Below are positions 7,876-16,863 of a stretch of DNA of 64,000 nt, in pieces; the first letter of the stretch is position 1; the number at the start of each line of letters is the position of its first letter. The position numbers and the translations under genes were made by a program. Location: the NCBI RefSeq assembly GCF_006974145.1, contig NZ_CP039456.1:3162499-3226498 (forward strand), read 5' to 3'. The stretch comes from Changchengzhania lutea. GTDB lineage: Bacteria; Bacteroidota; Bacteroidia; Flavobacteriales; Flavobacteriaceae. The notes under the pieces are model-generated. The model did no database searches, had not been told where the DNA came from, and was given only the letters and a program-made list of their open reading frames with translations.

Positions 7876-9234
7876 CTACTTCTTAAAATTTTTATTCCGC
7901 TTATTATAATTTTTATCACCCTTGGTCTTAGGCTTTTTATACTTGGCGGCAATTTTAAATTTATAGGAACCGCCTAAATTTTCTTTGGCATTCTTTTCAG
8001 ATTTCTCATGAAACGCAGGTCCAGGAGCATCATCGTCCCTGCGTTTATTGGGGTTGTTACGCTCTTTAATTATAGGGCGTTCTTCTTCAATAAGTTCTGT
8101 AGAAATAGTCACATCTTCAGGAATCGGCATTAACGGGATCGTCATGTGCATAAGCGTTTCAATACGCGCAATAGCGTCTGCATCTTTTTTGGTTGAAAAC
8201 ACCAGCGCTTCGCCTTTGCGTTCCGCACGACCGGTTCTACCAATACGGTGCATATAATTTTCAGGATAATCTGGGGTGTCAAAATTTATCACGTGAGACA
8301 CATTATCTATATCCAATCCACGCGCCATAACATCGGTGGCTATTAAAATGCGGTTCTCACCATCTCTAAATTGCTCGATGCTGCGCAATCTGTAATTCTG
8401 TGTTTTGTTGGAATGGATGAGGCACAACTCGTCATGGAATTTTTCATCTAATTGGGCGAATAACTTATCGGCCATTTTCTTATAGGCGACAAAAATCAAC
8501 ACTTTATTATAGGTGTCTTTATCGCTTAACAAGGCATGAAGTAAATTGACCTTGGTGTAAAAATTAGGCACATTATAGCGCTGTTGACTAATATTTTCAA
8601 GTGGCGTTCCAGAAACGGCAATAGAAACACGTTCTGGACTTTTAAAGAATTCGTTAATTAAAATATCAACATCACGGGTCATGGTAGCAGAGAACATGAT
8701 GTTCTGCCGCTTTTCGGGCAGGATATCAAAAATGTTAATGAGTTGGTGCCGAAAGCCGAGGTCAAGCATTACATCCACTTCATCAATCACCAATTTCTGT
8801 ACGGATTTAAGTTGTAGCACCCTGCTTAAAGCCAAATCGTAAAACCGACCGGGAGTTGCTACCAAAATATCTAAACCATTAGCAATAGCCTGTTTTTGCG
8901 TATTAATATTGGTGCCACCATACACGCCTAAAACACGATTATTAATGTATTTTGAAAGTTTTTCAATTTCATCAACCACCTGTACCACCAATTCTCTTGT
9001 GGGTACCAATATTAAAACCCGCGGATTTTCCTGTGATGAAAACTTGAGGTTTTTTAAAATGGGGAGCATATAGGCAAAGGTTTTTCCTGTACCGGTTTGT
9101 GCAATACCAACCATGTCCTTACCCGAACTCACCACATTAAAGGCTTCTGCCTGAATAGGCGTAGGCGTTGTAAATCCTAAATCACCTAAGGCGTTATATA
9201 AAGGGGTGTTTAAATTTAAATCTTGAAATGTCAA
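7876..9234 (-). CDS. DEAD-box ATP-dependent RNA helicase (RhlE-like)
   Basis: A 452-residue cytoplasmic RNA helicase. The motifs appear in order: Q motif (GFTTPTPIQAEAF), Walker A (AQTGTGKT), PTRELV, TPGR, motif II as DEVD rather than DEAD, SAT, then in the second RecA domain LIATDVMARGLDID and HRIGRTGR. After ~375 residues comes a basic, disordered tail rich in Lys and Asn (KKPKTKGDKNYNKRNKNFKK), common in RhlE/CshA relatives and likely to bind RNA. The gene is a single transcription unit between the island and the epimerase gene. Likely roles are ribosome assembly or mRNA turnover, by family knowledge. Confidence 0.93.
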   Translation of the reverse strand: MTFQDLNLNTPLYNALGDLGFTTPTPIQAEAFNVVSSGKDMVGIAQTGTGKTFAYMLPILKNLKFSSQENPRVLILVPTRELVVQVVDEIEKLSKYINNRVLGVYGGTNINTQKQAIANGLDILVATPGRFYDLALSRVLQLKSVQKLVIDEVDVMLDLGFRHQLINIFDILPEKRQNIMFSATMTRDVDILINEFFKSPERVSIAVSGTPLENISQQRYNVPNFYTKVNLLHALLSDKDTYNKVLIFVAYKKMADKLFAQLDEKFHDELCLIHSNKTQNYRLRSIEQFRDGENRILIATDVMARGLDIDNVSHVINFDTPDYPENYMHRIGRTGRAERKGEALVFSTKKDADAIARIETLMHMTIPLMPIPEDVTISTELIEEERPIIKERNNPNKRRDDDAPGPAFHEKSEKNAKENLGGSYKFKIAAKYKKPKTKGDKNYNKRNKNFKK

Positions 9235-9276
9235 AACAATGCTATTTAGCTGGCAAAGTTAAGCTTATTATTCGTT

Positions 9277-10167
9277 TTATGCGAGGTGCTTAGGGTGTAT
9301 TTCAATACGGTAATTGGCTTCGAATGTCTTACCGGCGTCCAATGCGATGATGCCCTCTTTTTCTTTAAGCTGTTGATTGCTGTCTTCATGGTCTGCCACA
9401 CCAAGCCAAGGTTCTATACAAACATAGTTGCCAGTTGGTTTTGCCCAAATGCCTAAATAAGGAAATGGCTCGTAATGCACCGACAAAATAGCACCATGTG
9501 TTTTGCTTTTTAAAGTGACTTGTTTAGATTTTAAATCTTTAAATACCAGCGCATCTTTATCGAACAAGTCGTGTGTTAGTGGTATTTGATTTGAATGTTT
9601 TAAAACGGTTTCTGTGTTTGAGGAAATTAATCCATTTTCCATATTAATATGATGGCGTTTTACGCTTTCTAGGTGCTCAAATTCTAATACATAATCATCA
9701 TACCTTTCATTATCAAACACAGGACATTTAAAGGCGGGATGGCCGCCAACAGAAAAATACATGGTTTTGGTATCTATATTTTTTACGGTGTGCAAGACTT
9801 CAATTATATTGTTTTTAAGCGTATAGGTGATGTAAAATTCAAAATGAAACGGATAGGATTTTAGCAAATCCGCATCAGAAGATAATGTAAATATTAAGCT
9901 GTTTTTAGTCTGCTGATACAACTTGACATGGGCATTATTCCTAACAAAACCATGCTTAGGTAACTGGTAACTTTGATTGTCATAAAAATAAGTATTGTTC
10001 TTTAAGGCGCCAATAATAGGGAAGAGATTCGGGGCAAAGCTTCCCCAAATGTCAGGATCGGCATGCCACATGAATTCAGTACCCGTTTTCACAGCGGTTA
10101 TGCCGCATAATTCCGCGCCAGTTTGCAGAACATTTATTTTTAATTGGTCATTTTCTAAACTAAACAT
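9277..10167 (-). CDS. Aldose 1-epimerase family protein
   Basis: A 296-residue protein of the galactose mutarotase superfamily. It shows the family's HGFVRN motif near residue 74, the conserved GGHPAFKCP around 142-150 (His likely catalytic), and CIEPWLGVADHED near 252-264, which carries the catalytic Glu. The length matches the cytoplasmic YeaD/LacX-type epimerases. It would interconvert anomers of a hexose or hexose phosphate; the exact sugar cannot be read from the sequence. It is divergent from pabB, with ~95 bases between them that must hold both promoters. Confidence 0.88.
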   Translation of the reverse strand: MFSLENDQLKINVLQTGAELCGITAVKTGTEFMWHADPDIWGSFAPNLFPIIGALKNNTYFYDNQSYQLPKHGFVRNNAHVKLYQQTKNSLIFTLSSDADLLKSYPFHFEFYITYTLKNNIIEVLHTVKNIDTKTMYFSVGGHPAFKCPVFDNERYDDYVLEFEHLESVKRHHINMENGLISSNTETVLKHSNQIPLTHDLFDKDALVFKDLKSKQVTLKSKTHGAILSVHYEPFPYLGIWAKPTGNYVCIEPWLGVADHEDSNQQLKEKEGIIALDAGKTFEANYRIEIHPKHLA

Positions 10168-10211
10168 AGGTGTAGCGGATTACAAAAGTTTAAACGAGTT
10201 CATATGCAAAA

Positions 10212-10244
10212 TTTGTATTTTTTTCATAAATCTAACTAACTTTA
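10212..10244 (+). promoter_or_regulatory. Likely pabB promoter (Bacteroidota type)
   Basis: TTTG at 10212-10215 and TAACTTTA at 10237-10244, 21 bases apart, fit the -33 TTG and -7 TAnnTTTG pattern with one mismatch. The inferred transcript start would leave a short leader before the TTG start codon at 10262. Confidence 0.4.
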
Positions 10245-10261
10245 CCCTATAAATTTTCACG

Positions 10262-11554
10262 TTGAGACTAAAGAAGACCTATTATATCCCAGATTTAGAA
10301 TCCTTTAGGGAAAAGTTACTGATTTGGGCGCAGCAATTTGATGAGATTGTTTGGCTAGATTCTAATAATTACAATCAAGAGCATTCTAACTATGATGCGG
10401 TTTTAGCAGTGGATGCCTTTACCAGTATTAAAACGGATTTCCATCAGGCTTTTGAGGATTTAAAAACCTATCAAACGCATACTAAAGATTGGATATTTGG
10501 CTATCTAACCTACGATTTAAAGAACGATGTAGAGGATTTAAAATCGAATAATTATGACGGTTTAGAATTTGCTGATTTGTTTTTCTTTCAACCCAAAAAA
10601 ATATTTCTATTTAAAAATAACGAACTCGAAATTCAATATTTAAATGCGGTTAGCGATGAGATGGATACCGATTTTGAACTGATACAAAATTACAAAGAAA
10701 CAGAGCGCACCCATACATCCAATAATATTAAAATTAAGCTTCGAATCCATAAAGATGAGTATTTTCAAAAAATAGAATCTATGTTGGCTCATATTCACAG
10801 AGGCGATATTTATGAAGCTAACTTTTGTCAAGAGTTCTATGCCGAAAACACCACGATTAATCCACTAGAGATTTATAAAAAATTAAATGCCATTAGTAAT
10901 CCGCCATTTGCTACGTTTTTAAAAATAAATCATAAGTATTTGTTGTCCGCATCACCAGAACGCTATTTAAAGAAGGACGGACAAACAGTTATTTCCCAAC
11001 CCATAAAGGGGACTGCAAAACGTTCAAACAATGAAGCGGAAGATTTACAATTAAAAACCGATTTACTAAATGATGAAAAAGAACGTAGCGAGAATATTAT
11101 GATCGTAGATTTGGTGCGTAACGACCTATCTAAAACGGCTATAAAAAGCAGTGTTTCGGTAGAAGAACTGTGTAAAATTTATACCTTTGAGCAGGTACAT
11201 CATATGGTTTCTACGGTGCGTTCAAAAATCGAAGCGGTAACGCATCCTGTGGATGTGATTAAAAGTACATTTCCTATGGGAAGTATGACGGGTGCTCCAA
11301 AAATTTCAGCAATGAAAATCATTGAAACCCTTGAAGAAACCAAACGCGGATTATATTCAGGAGCCGTTGGGTATTTTTCGCCAGATGGCGATTTCGATTT
11401 CAATGTGGTGATCCGAAGTATTTTGTACAACTCCCAAAAGCAATATGTCTCTTATTCGGTAGGCGGCGCCATTACTTCAAAAAGCGATCCTTTAAAAGAA
11501 TACGAAGAATGTTTGGTAAAGGCTAAAGCGATGCGCGATGTTTTAGAAAATTAA
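10262..11554 (+). CDS. pabB: Aminodeoxychorismate synthase component I / anthranilate synthase I family
   Basis: A 430-residue chorismate-utilising enzyme that begins with TTG (no upstream ATG is in frame). The C-terminal chorismate-binding domain is clear: HIHRGDIYEANFCQEF, SASPERYL, PIKGTAKR with the conserved Lys, ERSENIMIVDLVRNDLS, HHMVSTV, FPMGSMTGAPKISAM and YSGAVGYFSPDG. The N-terminal ~130 residues are more divergent. The PIKGT motif and the absence of a linked trp operon favour aminodeoxychorismate synthase (folate pathway) over TrpE. The stop codon overlaps the end of the convergent downstream gene by 4 bases. Confidence 0.88.
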   Translation: MRLKKTYYIPDLESFREKLLIWAQQFDEIVWLDSNNYNQEHSNYDAVLAVDAFTSIKTDFHQAFEDLKTYQTHTKDWIFGYLTYDLKNDVEDLKSNNYDGLEFADLFFFQPKKIFLFKNNELEIQYLNAVSDEMDTDFELIQNYKETERTHTSNNIKIKLRIHKDEYFQKIESMLAHIHRGDIYEANFCQEFYAENTTINPLEIYKKLNAISNPPFATFLKINHKYLLSASPERYLKKDGQTVISQPIKGTAKRSNNEAEDLQLKTDLLNDEKERSENIMIVDLVRNDLSKTAIKSSVSVEELCKIYTFEQVHHMVSTVRSKIEAVTHPVDVIKSTFPMGSMTGAPKISAMKIIETLEETKRGLYSGAVGYFSPDGDFDFNVVIRSILYNSQKQYVSYSVGGAITSKSDPLKEYEECLVKAKAMRDVLEN

Positions 11555-12243
11555 TCTAAATGGTTTCTAAATGTTTTGATGGCCAAATTTAAAATGCGCT
11601 CTACACGTTTGGTTTCAATATTCTTAACTTTAGCAATTTCGGCATAAGTCAATTCTCCAAATACAAAAAGATCAATAATATCAGATACTGTAAACGGCAA
11701 CCAGGTATAGAATTTTCCCAAGGCATTTTTCTTTAAAATAGGCGTGGCGTCTTCAATTTCAAAGGCACTAATAACCGCTGAATTATTGTCATCATACAAA
11801 AACACGTGCTCATGTTTGTGGTCTTGTTTGTATGAAATATCATTAAGTTCGTCATTCATGATAAAATCAAAATCTTCATCAACCGTATAATTTTCCTCTA
11901 AACCATCCAACTCTTCTTCTAAAATAGTATGGGTGCTCATGGTGTTTTTATGAAAGGCTTCTCTTTTAAAAAGCGCATCTAAATCACTGTCAACAATTTT
12001 AAATAGTTTAATCTTTATAGCGGAGGATTCCGAATCTATATCATAACCGTTTTCGTAAAATTTGGCTATGCCTTCATCAATTAAATCATTTGATGTATAC
12101 ATGTTTTTAGGAATGATGCCAGTTGATTCTGCAATATAAAGTCTGTGTTTTACATAAGCCTGCAAATGCTGTGTGGTTGAAACAACTTTTTTATCAAATA
12201 CTATTTTTAGGGCTTTATCATTTTGTTTTTCAAGTGAAGACAT
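11551..12243 (-). CDS. Sigma-70 region 4-like HTH protein, otherwise unknown
   Basis: A protein of about 230 residues if started at MSSLEKQND (ATG at 12243); the frame also runs 23 codons further upstream, which I consider non-coding. The C-terminal ~50 residues (LPFTVSDIIDLFVFGELTYAEIAKVKNIETKRVERILNLA, split here for description at the turn) look like sigma region 4, including the PFTVSDII and TYAEIAKV helices. An acidic middle section (residues 100-150) resembles no known domain. It may be a divergent sigma factor or a DNA-binding regulator. It is divergent from tilS, which begins 125 bases away, and convergent with pabB. Confidence 0.6.
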   Translation of the reverse strand: MSSLEKQNDKALKIVFDKKVVSTTQHLQAYVKHRLYIAESTGIIPKNMYTSNDLIDEGIAKFYENGYDIDSESSAIKIKLFKIVDSDLDALFKREAFHKNTMSTHTILEEELDGLEENYTVDEDFDFIMNDELNDISYKQDHKHEHVFLYDDNNSAVISAFEIEDATPILKKNALGKFYTWLPFTVSDIIDLFVFGELTYAEIAKVKNIETKRVERILNLAIKTFRNHLD

Positions 12244-12354
12244 GATATAAAGTATTAAAGATTTCTCCTTAAAGATACGAAATTTGCAAGTTAGGAATAT
12301 GAGAAATATCATTTGATTATAAAATTATGATGTCTATTTAAATCCGCAAAGTTG

Positions 12355-12362
12355 TATATTTG
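12355..12362 (+). promoter_or_regulatory. -7 box immediately upstream of tilS
   Basis: TATATTTG matches the Bacteroidota -7 consensus TAnnTTTG perfectly. It ends only 5 bases before the GTG start codon at 12368, which would place the transcript start at or next to the first codon. No clear TTG is seen at the -33 position. Confidence 0.4.
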
Positions 12363-12367
12363 AACTT

Positions 12368-13678
12368 GTGCTACAGCAATTTAAAAACCACATGAACACA
12401 CATTTTGATTTCTTAAACGAAAGCAGGCTTCTTATTGCCATTTCTGGAGGATTGGACAGTGTGGTCCTTGCACATTTATGCCATCGCTTACAACTCAATT
12501 TTGCTCTGGCACACTGCAATTTTAATTTAAGAGGTCAGGAAAGTGATGCTGATGAAGGCTTTGTATTAGAGTTGGCCGAAGATTTAAATGTGGAAGTGTT
12601 TATTCAGAATTTCGATACTGAAAATTTTGCCTCAGACGAAAAGTTAAGCATCCAAATGGCAGCACGCGCATTGCGTTATTATTGGTTTGATGAACTGAGC
12701 ACGCAACTTAAGTTCGATTATATTCTAACGGCGCATCATGCTGATGATAATTTGGAAACGTTTCTCATTAATTTATCAAGAGGTACGGGTTTAGATGGTT
12801 TAACCGGGATTCCAGAAATTAAAAATAATGTTGTTAGACCGCTGCTTAAGTTCTCGCGAGAGCAAATAGAAGATTACGCGAAAAAAGAGCATATCAAATG
12901 GCGTGAAGATAGTTCGAATGCTTCAACAAAGTATTTACGTAACAGATTAAGGCATGATGTCGTCCCCGTTTTAAAGGAAATAAATTCCGAGTTCTTAACT
13001 AATTTTGAAAAGACCCAAGGGTTCTTAAAAGACTCTAAAACAATCATTAATGATAAAATGGATGAGGTGTCGAATAAAGTGATTAATCATATGGATGAGG
13101 ATACCATCGCTTTTAGCATTGCCGAAATTAAGAAACTAACAAACCCCAAGCCTTATCTTTATGAACTGTTAAAGGATTTTGGTTTTACCAAATGGCATGA
13201 TGTTTTAAACCTTATAGATGCACAATCAGGAAAACAACTTATATCTAAAACCTGGCGGCTGATCAAGGATAGGGAATTTTTATTTCTAACGGCTATCTCT
13301 TCGGAAAACCACCAAGAATTTTCAGTTTCTGGGATTGATGAAACTCTACAAATGCCACTAGGAACGCTCACGGTTAATAAAGTTGATAACATATCAGATA
13401 AAACCTCAGGTGCCATATTTGTTGATGGTGATAACTTAAAATTTCCTTTAACTATTAGAACATGGAAAGATGGCGATGTGTTCTATCCTGTTGGCATGAC
13501 GGGCAAGAAAAAATTAAGTAAATATTTTAAAGATGAAAAAATGTCTTTATTGGATAAAGAGAACACATGGTTGCTTTGTTCTCAGGATGCTGTGGTTTGG
13601 GTTATAGGAAAGCGTGCCGACTCGCGTTTTAAAGCCACAGAACATTCCAAACAGATTTTAAAAATAGAATTACAATAA
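12368..13678 (+). CDS. tilS: tRNA(Ile)-lysidine synthase
   Basis: A 436-residue enzyme that attaches lysine to C34 of the CAU-anticodon tRNA-Ile so that it reads AUA. It has the PP-loop ATP-binding motif ([10 protein letters not shown], residues ~24-33), [42 protein letters not shown], and the C-terminal TilS domain ([29 protein letters not shown]). I keep the GTG start at 12368 because the first residues ([16 protein letters not shown]) fit the usual N-terminus; the ATG at 12392 would shorten it. The family length is 430-440 residues in this group. Confidence 0.95.
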   Translation: MLQQFKNHMNTHFDFLNESRLLIAISGGLDSVVLAHLCHRLQLNFALAHCNFNLRGQESDADEGFVLELAEDLNVEVFIQNFDTENFASDEKLSIQMAARALRYYWFDELSTQLKFDYILTAHHADDNLETFLINLSRGTGLDGLTGIPEIKNNVVRPLLKFSREQIEDYAKKEHIKWREDSSNASTKYLRNRLRHDVVPVLKEINSEFLTNFEKTQGFLKDSKTIINDKMDEVSNKVINHMDEDTIAFSIAEIKKLTNPKPYLYELLKDFGFTKWHDVLNLIDAQSGKQLISKTWRLIKDREFLFLTAISSENHQEFSVSGIDETLQMPLGTLTVNKVDNISDKTSGAIFVDGDNLKFPLTIRTWKDGDVFYPVGMTGKKKLSKYFKDEKMSLLDKENTWLLCSQDAVVWVIGKRADSRFKATEHSKQILKIELQ

Positions 13679-13709
13679 GATCCATGTCATTATTAAAACA
13701 ATCATATTA

Positions 13710-15332
13710 ATGAAAGTAAAAGGTCAGATAGTAGATATAATAAACAGACGTATTTTTAAAGGGGAAGTCGCTTTTGAAGATGGTAAAATCAGCTCTATTA
13801 TTGAGAAAGATCATGACGTTGCCCATTATATATTACCTGGTTTTATTGATGCCCACATCCATATAGAAAGTTCCATGTTGGTGCCAAGTGAATTTGCGAA
13901 ATTAGCCGTTCAACATGGCACAGTGGCAACCGTTTCAGATCCGCATGAAATAGCCAATGTGCTTGGAGTAGAAGGGGTTCAGTTTATGATTGATAATGGT
14001 AAAAAAGTGCCATTCAAATTTAATTTTGGTGCACCGTCCTGTGTGCCGGCCACTAACTTTGAATCGGCTGGTGCGGTTATAGATGATGAAGCTATAAAAA
14101 CCCTAATGGGGCATCCAGATATTAAATATTTAGCAGAAATGATGAATTATCCAGGGGTTTTATTTGACGATGCTATTGTTGCTAAAAAAATAGCTTGGGC
14201 AAAACATTATAACAAACCCGTTGATGGTCATGCCCCTGGTGTAAGAGGTGATAATATCACGAAATATATCAATGTAGGAATATCTACAGATCACGAATGT
14301 TTTACCTACGATGAGGCGCTGGAGAAGCTTCAAAAAGGCATGAAAATTTTGATTCGTGAGGGAAGTGCTGCTAAGAATTTTGAGGCACTTATTGATTTGC
14401 TTCCCGAGCATTTTGAGCAGATGATGTTCTGTAGCGACGATAAGCATCCAGATGATTTAATTCTAGATCATATCAATAAACTTTGCGCGCGCGCAGTGGC
14501 TAAAGGGATGGATGTGTTTAAGGTGTTGCAAGTAGCATGCATTAATCCGGTACAGCATTACAATCTCGATGTTGGTCAACTAAAAATAGGTGAAGCCGCC
14601 GATTTTATTATCGTTGAAGATCTAGAAGGCTTTAAAACACTAGAAACCTATATAGATGGCGTTTTGGTGTATTCTAATAATCAAACATATATCAAATCTG
14701 TCAACTTTGAAATTTTAAATAATTTTAATTGCAGTACAAAACAGGTTTCTGATTTTTTTGTTCCAGCATCCACAAATAAAATACGGGTTATTGAGGCTTT
14801 AGAGGGCCAGTTGGTAACCAACGCGCTTATTGAAGCGAGTACGATTGAAGATGGAAATCTCATTTCAGATACAGAACATGATATTTTGAAAATGGCTGTC
14901 GTTAATCGGTATGAAAACCAAAAACCAGCCCTGGGGTTTATCAAAAATTTTGGTCTAACCGAGGGCGCCATTGCCTCATCTGTTGGACACGATTCACATA
15001 ATATCATCGCCATTGGCGTAACAGATGAAGCCATTTGCAAAGCGGTTAATTTGTTGATTGAAAACCAAGGAGGTATTTGTGCTGTTTCTAACACGGATGA
15101 AAAAATAGTCTCCTTACCTGTTGCTGGTATTATGAGCGATAAGGATGGTGCAACTATTGGAAAGCAATACGCTGAATTAGATGCCATGGCAAAACAATTG
15201 GGTTCAAAATTAAATGCACCATATATGACCTTGTCTTTTATGGCTTTATTGGTTATTCCATCATTGAAATTAAGCGATAAAGGTTTGTTTAATGGCGACG
15301 ATTTTAAATTCACCCCTTTACAAGTTCATTAG
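13710..15332 (+). CDS. ade: Adenine deaminase
   Basis: A 540-residue metal-dependent amidohydrolase converting adenine to hypoxanthine and ammonia. Signature segments are the metal-binding [10 protein letters not shown] (~residues 47-56), [37 protein letters not shown] and [11 protein letters not shown], followed by the C-terminal adenine deaminase domain ([27 protein letters not shown]). Length and order of motifs match Ade. It starts 31 bases after tilS and is followed after only two bases by the hydrolase gene, so co-transcription is likely. It links to purine salvage together with deoD at 37081. Confidence 0.93.
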   Translation: MKVKGQIVDIINRRIFKGEVAFEDGKISSIIEKDHDVAHYILPGFIDAHIHIESSMLVPSEFAKLAVQHGTVATVSDPHEIANVLGVEGVQFMIDNGKKVPFKFNFGAPSCVPATNFESAGAVIDDEAIKTLMGHPDIKYLAEMMNYPGVLFDDAIVAKKIAWAKHYNKPVDGHAPGVRGDNITKYINVGISTDHECFTYDEALEKLQKGMKILIREGSAAKNFEALIDLLPEHFEQMMFCSDDKHPDDLILDHINKLCARAVAKGMDVFKVLQVACINPVQHYNLDVGQLKIGEAADFIIVEDLEGFKTLETYIDGVLVYSNNQTYIKSVNFEILNNFNCSTKQVSDFFVPASTNKIRVIEALEGQLVTNALIEASTIEDGNLISDTEHDILKMAVVNRYENQKPALGFIKNFGLTEGAIASSVGHDSHNIIAIGVTDEAICKAVNLLIENQGGICAVSNTDEKIVSLPVAGIMSDKDGATIGKQYAELDAMAKQLGSKLNAPYMTLSFMALLVIPSLKLSDKGLFNGDDFKFTPLQVH

Positions 15333-15334
15333 AC

Positions 15335-16303
15335 ATGCCAGTTATTGAATCCACTTACAACCCCTCTTTCTTATTCAAAAACGGATTTATATCTACCGTA
15401 TACTCTGGACTTTTTCGGCAGGTATCTTTAAAACAAGAACGCGAACGCCTAACACTACCAGATGGTGATTTTTTGGACTTAGATTGGAGTTTTTCCAAAG
15501 AACAAAGTAATCAGGTTATCATTTTGCTTCATGGTTTGGAAGGGCATGGGCAAAGACCTTATGTTACTGGTGCCGCTAAATTGTTTAATGATAATGGAGT
15601 AGATGCTGTTTGCGTCAACTTTAGAGGGTGTAGCGGTGCCGATAATTTGAAGTACAGAAGCTATCACTCCGGAGCTACCGATGATTTGGAAGCCGTTATT
15701 ACCCATGTGCTATCTTTAAAGAAGTATCATAGTATTTACCTAAAAGGCATTAGTTTAGGTGCTAATATTATCTTGAAATATTTAGGTGAAAGAAGTGATG
15801 TCCCTGAAGAAGTGAAAGCAGCGGTATCAGTTTCAGTGCCCTGTTATTTACAAGGATCGGCAGAAGAACTGCACACATTAAAAAACAGGCTGTACCACGA
15901 TCGGTTTAAAAAACATTTGGTCAATCGATTAAAGATAAAGCAAAAACAATTTCAAGATCAACTTTCTATAGAAGCCATAAAATCGATTAAAACGCTAACC
16001 GATTTTGACGATGTTTATACATCCAAAGCCCATGGGTTTAAAGATGCCTCAGATTATTATACGAAATCCAGCAGTTTACAGTTTTTGAATACTATTAATA
16101 CGCCAACACTCATTATCAATGCATTAAATGATTCCTTTTTATCACCAGAATGTTACCCGGTAAAAGAGGCACAGAACAATCCTAAGCTTTATTTGGAAAT
16201 GCCAAAATACGGTGGACATTCAGGATTTATTGATAAAAACAACAACTACTACAACGAGAAAAGAGCTTTAGAATTTATTAAAAGTATGTTAAGCAATAAA
16301 TAA
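15335..16303 (+). CDS. Alpha/beta hydrolase, YheT-like
   Basis: A 322-residue serine hydrolase. It shows an oxyanion segment (ILLHGLEGHGQRPY), CVNFRGCSG, and the nucleophile elbow GISLGANI (Ser ~ residue 144). Acid and base candidates lie in the C-terminal part (INALNDSFLSP and GGHSGFID). This pattern fits the YheT/Abhd1-like group, whose physiological substrates are poorly known. It starts 2 bases after the adenine deaminase stop codon, so it is probably part of the same transcript. Confidence 0.85.
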   Translation: MPVIESTYNPSFLFKNGFISTVYSGLFRQVSLKQERERLTLPDGDFLDLDWSFSKEQSNQVIILLHGLEGHGQRPYVTGAAKLFNDNGVDAVCVNFRGCSGADNLKYRSYHSGATDDLEAVITHVLSLKKYHSIYLKGISLGANIILKYLGERSDVPEEVKAAVSVSVPCYLQGSAEELHTLKNRLYHDRFKKHLVNRLKIKQKQFQDQLSIEAIKSIKTLTDFDDVYTSKAHGFKDASDYYTKSSSLQFLNTINTPTLIINALNDSFLSPECYPVKEAQNNPKLYLEMPKYGGHSGFIDKNNNYYNEKRALEFIKSMLSNK

Positions 16304-16381
16304 CACAACCATTACTTTAATATTTTTTGTATTTTTAAGAGGAATTATCCAATCGTTAACATTCTTCAAAAAATATAAACC

Positions 16382-16843
16382 ATGCCAACGTTCAATTTAA
16401 AGATCAATAAAAAAAACCATACTGTGGAAGCAGATATGGATACACCCTTACTTTGGGTATTACGGGATTCACTAGACCTTGTGGGTACTAAATACGGTTG
16501 CGGGATAGGGCAATGTGGCTCATGTACCGTACACGTGGATGGGAATGCCATGAGAAGTTGTTTATTGCCAGTGTCTCAAGCCGAAGGCATGTCTATTACC
16601 ACCATAGAAGGTTTGTCAGAAGATGGGAAGCATCCCATACAAGTAGCTTGGAAAGATGTAGATGTACCGCAATGCGGATATTGTCAATCAGGACAGATTA
16701 TGACGGCATCTGCGTTTTTAGAAAAGAATCCAACGCCTTCAAAATCTGAAATTAGAAATGCCATGAACGGAAATATTTGCCGCTGTGCTGCATACAACAG
16801 TATTGAAAAAGCAGTGAAAGTGGCCGCCGAAAAATTAAGTTAA
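16382..16843 (+). CDS. [2Fe-2S] subunit of a molybdenum hydroxylase (IorA/CoxS type)
   Basis: A 153-residue protein with two iron-sulfur domains. The plant-type ferredoxin cluster is bound by YGCGIGQCGSCTVHVDG plus RSCLLP (residues ~40-60). The helical [2Fe-2S]-binding domain has QCGYCQSGQIM and CRCAAY (residues ~100-140). It shuttles electrons from the molybdopterin subunit encoded 20 bases downstream. It is the first gene of a + strand cluster with the large subunit and XdhC. No FAD-binding subunit is encoded nearby, so the acceptor is probably a cytochrome or another carrier, as in isoquinoline 1-oxidoreductase-type enzymes. Confidence 0.93.
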   Translation: MPTFNLKINKKNHTVEADMDTPLLWVLRDSLDLVGTKYGCGIGQCGSCTVHVDGNAMRSCLLPVSQAEGMSITTIEGLSEDGKHPIQVAWKDVDVPQCGYCQSGQIMTASAFLEKNPTPSKSEIRNAMNGNICRCAAYNSIEKAVKVAAEKLS

Positions 16844-16863
16844 TTATTTAAAGAAAACACATC

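Noticed and set aside
7865-9234. Helicase motif II reads DEVD rather than DEAD, possibly a different helicase class
   Set aside because: All other DEAD-box motifs (Q motif, SAT, HRIGRTGR) are present; DEVD occurs in this group and does not change the assignment.
14681-15313. A 210-codon - strand frame within adenine deaminase
   Set aside because: It lies entirely inside a gene with unmistakable Ade motifs, and its translation has no domain.
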